Shown here: positions 60,322-64,000 of the stretch, piece after piece
How positions within the stretch are numbered: position 1 is the first letter of the stretch
How the letters are laid out: every line of letters begins with the position of its first letter
Source of the DNA: Paenibacillus eucommiae
Lineage (GTDB): Bacteria > Bacillota > Bacilli > Paenibacillales > NBRC-103111
Length of the DNA stretch: 64,000 nucleotides
Reading direction: 5' to 3'
Assembly (NCBI RefSeq): GCF_017874215.1
Contig: NZ_JAGGLB010000034.1
Coordinates: forward strand, 1 to 64,000
The notes under the pieces: model-generated
The model's input: the letters and a program-made list of their open reading frames with translations, nothing else
Databases searched by the model: none
Told to the model about the DNA's origin: nothing
Position numbers and translations under genes: made by a program

Positions 60322-60557
60322 CCTTGCTGGCTGTCCGTTTGAGCTTGGTGTTCGTGTGATTCGTGCGATTGTAGCTAAAGAGAGGGAATGGCTGTGGGTG
60401 GAAGAGCGGTAGCGTCCGCCTTTAAAGATTTGTTCCAACCCCTCATCCATTCCAATCAAGGGAACAAATCTTTAACAGCGGCTGGAGCCCACAGCCTTTC
60501 CCTCCGCATCGCACCCAAGTCACGAAACACGCCCGCTCCTCAAAGGACGCCGCAAGG
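60322..60557. repeat. 230-bp foldback repeat, copy with intact ends
   Basis: The best preserved copy. Left CCTTGCTGGCTGTCCGTTTG and right CTCAAAGGACGCCGCAAGG are imperfect inverted repeats. Outer stem GGGAATGGCTGTGGG (60384-60398) pairs with CCCACAGCCTTTCCC (60488-60502); inner stem TTTAAAGATTTGTTCC (60421-60436) pairs with GGGAACAAATCTTTAA (60460-60475). It resembles copy 1 most closely, including the CTTGGTGTTCGTGTGATTCG stretch after the left end. Confidence 0.82.
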
Positions 60558-60720
60558 CGTTTTACATAGGGTTCTATAAAAGTTAGAACTGTTTGGCTCA
60601 CAAATCGTTTGCTATGATTAACCGTACCAGGTTGCAGATGCCCAAAGTTGGGACCAATCTTGAAATACCTGTTAGTTAAGTGAGGCGATTGTGGCTTGTG
60701 ATTGAGAGGGGGAGGAGCAT

Positions 60721-61215
60721 TTGAATATGTATCATTTATTTTCAAGAAAGCTGATAAGTGCATCGATTTCAGCATGTTTATTTGTGGTGGTCTATGCACT
60801 TTTTGTGCCCAGTCATTGGGTTCATTCGTATACCTCTTGGATCCAGTATATAAGCCACGCTTGGAAAGCTATTCCTATCTATTTAATGTATGCTTTTCCG
60901 GTTATCTTGATTTATGGAACGTTAACATCATTAATAAGTGAGTATCTTCTATATAATTTGATCAAATTTACAAAAATAAACCGGCAGTCAAGAGCTATAA
61001 AAATCCTCATTTTAGGCATATTGCATCTTGTGTTTGGACTTGTTCTTTTATATATCAGTTTACTTGCTGCTTTCTTGTTTTTTCTAACAGATCTTTGGCT
61101 TGCTCATAAGCGGCGGAAATATGATTTGGTATTGGCACTCAAGAGTTTTCTTATTCCGGTTTGTTTATTTTTTATATGTATTGGTTTGATTTGGTTTTTC
61201 GATAAAACGTCATAA
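60721..61215 (+). CDS. Unknown four-helix membrane protein
   Basis: 164 residues with four hydrophobic segments: SACLFVVVYALFVP, PIYLMYAFPVILIYGTLTSL, ILGILHLVFGLVLLYISLLA and SFLIPVCLFFICIGLIWFF. No family recognised. The start is TTG 60721 with GGGGGAGGAG just upstream; ATG 60727 is a second in-frame choice. It is 34 bases before a second small membrane protein gene, and both may be one operon. The foldback repeat ends 160 bases upstream. Confidence 0.65.
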   Translation: MNMYHLFSRKLISASISACLFVVVYALFVPSHWVHSYTSWIQYISHAWKAIPIYLMYAFPVILIYGTLTSLISEYLLYNLIKFTKINRQSRAIKILILGILHLVFGLVLLYISLLAAFLFFLTDLWLAHKRRKYDLVLALKSFLIPVCLFFICIGLIWFFDKTS

Positions 61216-61249
61216 TGCACTAACCAGAAGAAAGGAAGATGAGACGCTA

Positions 61250-61678
61250 ATGAATCTAATCAGGAATGTTTCATGGGTAATGATATTTTTGATTTCTTAC
61301 TGGGCAGGATTATTTGCTTATGAGCGTACTCTGGAGGTTGTTTGGGGAGAGACTCTTGGAGGGGATAAGACAGCGGTAGTTTTTTGGTCCTTATTGGCCT
61401 TTGTAGTAGTACTAGTTCCGTTATATCTTTTAATATGTTACATGATCAAAACTAAAATAAGCCGTACAGCTACGCGCATGCTTTGTTATCCTTTTTTGTG
61501 TGGACTCACTTTTATTTTACCTACAGCTTTTATTATGGCTTCTTTCGGGGGTGGGAGTCTTTTCTCGGCGGAGGCCAGGTTATTTTACTCGTTTTTTATC
61601 GCATCCGGGATCGTATTTGGTACAGGCTACGGATTGATTTCAACTGTGCTGACATCCCCAAAATCTTCGAGTATTTAA
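61250..61678 (+). CDS. Unknown four-helix membrane protein
   Basis: 142 residues; hydrophobic segments at about 5-22, 42-66, 76-100 and 112-135 (VVFWSLLAFVVVLVPLYLLI, CGLTFILPTAFIMASFGG, FFIASGIVFGTGYGLISTV). AAAGGAAGATGAGACGC precedes the ATG. It has the same size class as the gene before it but no clear sequence match, so the two are likely partners rather than duplicates. Function unknown. Confidence 0.65.
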   Translation: MNLIRNVSWVMIFLISYWAGLFAYERTLEVVWGETLGGDKTAVVFWSLLAFVVVLVPLYLLICYMIKTKISRTATRMLCYPFLCGLTFILPTAFIMASFGGGSLFSAEARLFYSFFIASGIVFGTGYGLISTVLTSPKSSSI

Positions 61679-61683
61679 ATAGG

Positions 61684-61764
61684 TGAAACGTTTTCAAAAA
61701 ACAATTGACCCTTTTTGGAAGATCATGTTAGTATGAAGTCATACTTTTGGGAACGTTTGCAAAG
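61684..61764 (+). promoter_or_regulatory. Promoter with LacI-type operators
   Basis: -35 TTGACC (61705-61710), 18-base spacer, -10 TAGTAT (61729-61734). Two CG-centred LacI-family-like sites flank it: TGAAACGTTTTCA upstream (about 61684-61696) and TTTTGGGAACGTTTGCAAAG downstream (61745-61764). A third inverted repeat AGTATGA-AG-TCATACT (61730-61745) overlaps the -10 end. This fits autoregulation by the LacI-family protein. Confidence 0.6.
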
Positions 61765-61778
61765 ATGGGGAGTCAGGT

Positions 61779-62792
61779 ATGAATTCGACCATTAAAGACA
61801 TTGCGCAAAAGCTGAACATTTCCACCAGCACAGTTTCCCGTGCGCTGAACGGAAATTACGGTGTTCATCCAAAAACGATGGAGAAAGTGATGGCTGCCGC
61901 TCGGGAGATGAATTATGTTCCGAATCTTGGCGCCAAGCAGCTTGTAGGAAAAGGTAGTAATCTGATCGGCTTTTTCATTCCGGAAGTAAATTGGGAAGCC
62001 AGGCCGGATGGAGTGATTTCGCTGCTTCCACATATGAATCCTGCTTTGCAGGAGCATGGCAAAGATGTTCTGATTTTCTCAGTCCCTCCATTCAGCTATG
62101 TACAGGGGCGGCTGGGCGAATGGATTGCTATGCGGGGGCTTGAAGGATGCATTTTTGAAACGTATTTTACAGACGAACACCCGATTGTTCAGGATGCACT
62201 GGACCTGGACATTCCGAGTATCAACTTCAGTGGAGCGCTCGGGCCTCGTTGTTCGTTCGTGCAATCGGATAATTACGAGGGTGGAGTGAGCGGCGGCAAA
62301 TATTTGCTTGAACAGGGACACCGTTGTATCGGCTACGTCAATGGGCCTCCGCATCTAAGTATTTGCAAGCAGCGATACGCGGGTTTTTGTGCTGCTTTTG
62401 CTGAAGCTGGTCTGCACTATGAAACTGATTTGCTGGAGAATGGCGATTTTACAGGTACAAGTGGTGGTCATGCAGCTATGGAATTAGTACTGCGCAGACC
62501 TGATATCACTGCGATTATGTTTGCCAGTGACTTAATGGCAATGGGGGCGATCAGGACTTTGCAGGCAGCGGGAAGGAGAATTCCCGAGGACATTTCCATT
62601 CTTGGCTACGACGGAAAGGTTTTCAGTGCTTATAGCTCTCCCCCTTTAACGACGCTGATGCATCAATCATCACTTATTGGCACAAGGGCAGCTGAAATGC
62701 TGATAGATCTCTTACATGGAGGGACCGGAAAAGGTGAGTTTGTCTCTCCTTCGCTTGTCGTTCGTGAGTCCGCGGCTTGTATAACGAAGTAA
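61779..62792 (+). CDS. LacI/GalR-family transcriptional regulator
   Basis: 337 residues. N-terminal LacI helix-turn-helix (TIKDIAQKLNISTSTVSRAL, NGNYGVHPKTMEKVMAAARE), hinge near 50-60, then a periplasmic-binding-protein-like sensor domain (60-337; FVQSDNYEGGVSGGKYLLEQ, IGYVNGPPHL, ITAIMFASDLMAMGAIRTLQ, ISILGYDGKVFSAYSSPPLT). It binds a sugar or related effector, and the operator-like sequences before its own promoter suggest autorepression. GGGGAG precedes ATG 61779. No sugar-use gene is adjacent; the next gene is an ABC ATPase 24 bases downstream. Confidence 0.92.
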   Translation: MNSTIKDIAQKLNISTSTVSRALNGNYGVHPKTMEKVMAAAREMNYVPNLGAKQLVGKGSNLIGFFIPEVNWEARPDGVISLLPHMNPALQEHGKDVLIFSVPPFSYVQGRLGEWIAMRGLEGCIFETYFTDEHPIVQDALDLDIPSINFSGALGPRCSFVQSDNYEGGVSGGKYLLEQGHRCIGYVNGPPHLSICKQRYAGFCAAFAEAGLHYETDLLENGDFTGTSGGHAAMELVLRRPDITAIMFASDLMAMGAIRTLQAAGRRIPEDISILGYDGKVFSAYSSPPLTTLMHQSSLIGTRAAEMLIDLLHGGTGKGEFVSPSLVVRESAACITK

Positions 62793-62816
62793 GTAACAAA
62801 AGCGCTTCCTAACGCT

Positions 62817-63590
62817 GTGGAGGTGCTCAAGGTTAAGGAGACTATGGAGGTGCTCAAGGTTATGGAGATTATGGAGGCTAGAGGGGCTAGAGAGGGTAGA
62901 GAGGCTCTGAACGAACCGATCATTCGTGTCTCCGACGTGAAACGAACATTCGGAAAAGGGACGGGGGCTGTATCGGTATTGAAAGGAGTGGACATCAGCC
63001 TGCCTGCCGGAAAGCTAATTGCCTTCAAAGGCCGCTCAGGCTCAGGTAAGACGACGCTGATCAATCTCCTCGGCACACTTGACCGCCCTACAGAGGGAAG
63101 TATTATGTTCTGCGGCCAGAATATTACGGGGATGTCCGACCAACAGAGGGATAAGATCCGGCGCACGCAGATGGGACTCGTGTTTCAATCGTTCGCGCTG
63201 ATTCCGCTTATGTCCGCTTATGAGAATGTGGAATTTGTTTTGCGCATTGCCGGGATTCCGGCTAATGCCCGCAAGGATGCGGCGATACAAGCCCTGGACC
63301 AGGTTGGGCTAAAGCCCCGAATGCATCATCGTCCGTACGAGATGTCGGGCGGAGAGCAGCAGAGAACGGCCATTGCCCGAGCCATCGCGCATAAGCCGAA
63401 GCTCATCCTGGCTGATGAGCCAACGGCAGAGCTGGACAGCCGGACAGGCCTGCATATCATTAAAGTTTTTCGCGATCTGGTAGAGAAGCAGGGCATGACT
63501 ATTGTGCTGACGACTCATGATCCGGCTATTATAGAAATCGTCGACCATGTATACGAACTGGAGGATGGACAAATTGTTGCGCATCATTAA
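62817..63590 (+). CDS. ABC transporter ATP-binding protein (MacB/LolD type)
   Basis: 257 residues from GTG 62817. The ATPase begins at about residue 33. Walker A GRSGSGKTT, Q-loop VFQSFALIPL, signature MSGGEQQRTAIARAI, Walker B LILADEPTAELDS, and H-loop TTHDPAIIE are all present, of MacB/LolD (lipoprotein/efflux) type. The first 30 residues are an odd run of 9-residue repeats (MEVLKVKET, MEVLKVMEI, MEARGAREG) from tandem 27-bp DNA; since each unit contains GGAG, the true start may lie at one of several sites. The adaptor gene starts within its last 17 bases, so the pair is translationally coupled; a permease is expected beyond the window. Confidence 0.88.
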   Translation: MEVLKVKETMEVLKVMEIMEARGAREGREALNEPIIRVSDVKRTFGKGTGAVSVLKGVDISLPAGKLIAFKGRSGSGKTTLINLLGTLDRPTEGSIMFCGQNITGMSDQQRDKIRRTQMGLVFQSFALIPLMSAYENVEFVLRIAGIPANARKDAAIQALDQVGLKPRMHHRPYEMSGGEQQRTAIARAIAHKPKLILADEPTAELDSRTGLHIIKVFRDLVEKQGMTIVLTTHDPAIIEIVDHVYELEDGQIVAHH

Positions 63591-64000
63591 ACCACTAGTA
63601 AAGCTTTGTTTGGCTACCGTAGTTGTAAGCGTTTTAGCTTCATGTTCGCTGCTTCCGAAAGAAGAGGCTGAGCTGACTCCTCCGCTCGTCAAGCCTGCTC
63701 AAGAAAACTACAGCACGGCAAAGGTGGAAAAGGGGACGCTCACTAAGGCTATTAATGGAAGCGGTACCTTTGAATCTTTATCAACCGACATTGCCCAATT
63801 CACGGGGCAAGGCGGACGAATTGATAAAATCATGGTGAAATCCGGAGATCAGGTTAAGAAGGGCGATGTGCTTGCCCAGCTCCTTCTGGATGGCCTGGAT
63901 TTACAAGTGAAGGAGCAGGAGCTGGCGCTGGAAAGGGCGAAATATGCCCATGACCAGGCATTGGGCGGGGACAAGCAGACTCTCAAAATCACAACCCTCC
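63574..64000 (+). CDS. Efflux adaptor lipoprotein (HlyD/MacA type), 5' part
   Basis: 142 codons visible, running off the window end. A signal peptide with lipobox (LCLATVVVSVLASC) indicates a lipoprotein. The following region has the barrel-sandwich/biotinyl-lipoyl motif of membrane-fusion proteins (GGRIDKIMVKSGDQVKKGDV) and the start of the helical hairpin (QVKEQELALERAKYAHDQAL). It would link the ABC pump to the outside. TTG 63574 is chosen because GGAGG (63560-63564) lies 9 bases upstream within the previous gene; ATG 63565 directly abuts that site and is unlikely. Confidence 0.85.
   Translation, partial: MLRIIKPLVKLCLATVVVSVLASCSLLPKEEAELTPPLVKPAQENYSTAKVEKGTLTKAINGSGTFESLSTDIAQFTGQGGRIDKIMVKSGDQVKKGDVLAQLLLDGLDLQVKEQELALERAKYAHDQALGGDKQTLKITTL

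Noticed and set aside
60321..60459. Extension of the sigma-like protein to a 102-residue gene starting in the foldback repeat
   Set aside because: The N-terminal half comes from the non-coding repeat and is not protein-like; the gene is truncated instead.
1..64000. rRNA or tRNA genes
   Set aside because: No cloverleaf or rRNA-like conserved stretch was noticed in the intergenic regions read.

Overview
The window looks like a chromosome segment of a low-to-mid GC, spore-forming Firmicute, most likely Paenibacillus or a close relative. The reasons are strong GGAGG ribosome-binding sites, frequent TTG/GTG starts, many intrinsic terminators, a SpoIIP-type spore/cell-wall hydrolase, a giant secreted protein ending in three SLH domains, a modular GH9 cellulase, and many small regulatory genes. 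The genus is inferred from gene content only. No rRNA, tRNA or CRISPR array was seen.

Layout. 1-1.2 kb: an IS4-type transposase cut by the window edge, then a dispersed foldback repeat. 1.2-10.6 kb: a SARP-like AAA/TPR regulator, a SpoIIP-like hydrolase, then a tight set of AraC/GyrI-type regulator, UvrA-like ABC protein and serine hydrolase. 10.8-21.4 kb: class I fructose-bisphosphate aldolase, then an 8.1-kb SLH protein gene flanked by two small genes (cupin; oxidase-like membrane protein) that share an almost identical leader with a TGACC-A-GGTCA palindrome. 21.6-29.3 kb: GH9 cellulase followed by a NarL-type response regulator and a hybrid kinase carrying two different kinase cores. 29.3-30.3 kb: a gene-free stretch full of short palindromes. 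30.3-33.9 kb: a three-gene operon (XpaC-position membrane protein, binding-protein/VWA fusion, TelA). 34.1-38.1 kb: Rrf2 regulator, thioredoxin-reductase-like enzyme, DHA2 drug exporter and methyltransferase, with one 19-bp operator in front of the first two genes. 38.2-41.0 kb, minus strand: arylamine N-acetyltransferase, FMN reductase and serine hydrolase.

41-54.6 kb is an accessory, decaying region. It holds fragments of an MFS transporter, TPR protein, M24 peptidase and WYL regulator, a frameshifted hydrolase, a RelE/HigB-type toxin-antitoxin pair with its own promoter/operator, a sigma factor fused to a DUF1835 protein, a SUFU-domain protein next to an unknown gene, a TerD protein, a PH-domain protein, and GNAT, HAD, WYL, VOC and YdeI genes. 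54.6-60.3 kb, minus strand, is a phage-tail-like remnant with two large adhesin/fibre proteins and a truncated sigma-like gene. 60.7-64 kb: two unknown membrane proteins, a LacI-family regulator with operator-like sites, and the start of a MacAB-like ABC/adaptor pair cut by the window end.

Two repeat families cross the window. One is a roughly 230-bp element with imperfect terminal inverted repeats and a long foldback whose stems differ between copies by paired, pairing-preserving changes. The other is a 23-bp palindrome (TTAACGATG, 5-nt spacer, CATCGTTAA), often placed just upstream of the first and often in pairs. These repeats, the shared leader upstream of two unrelated genes, and the sigma/DUF1835 gene with a good internal start are the most unusual features.
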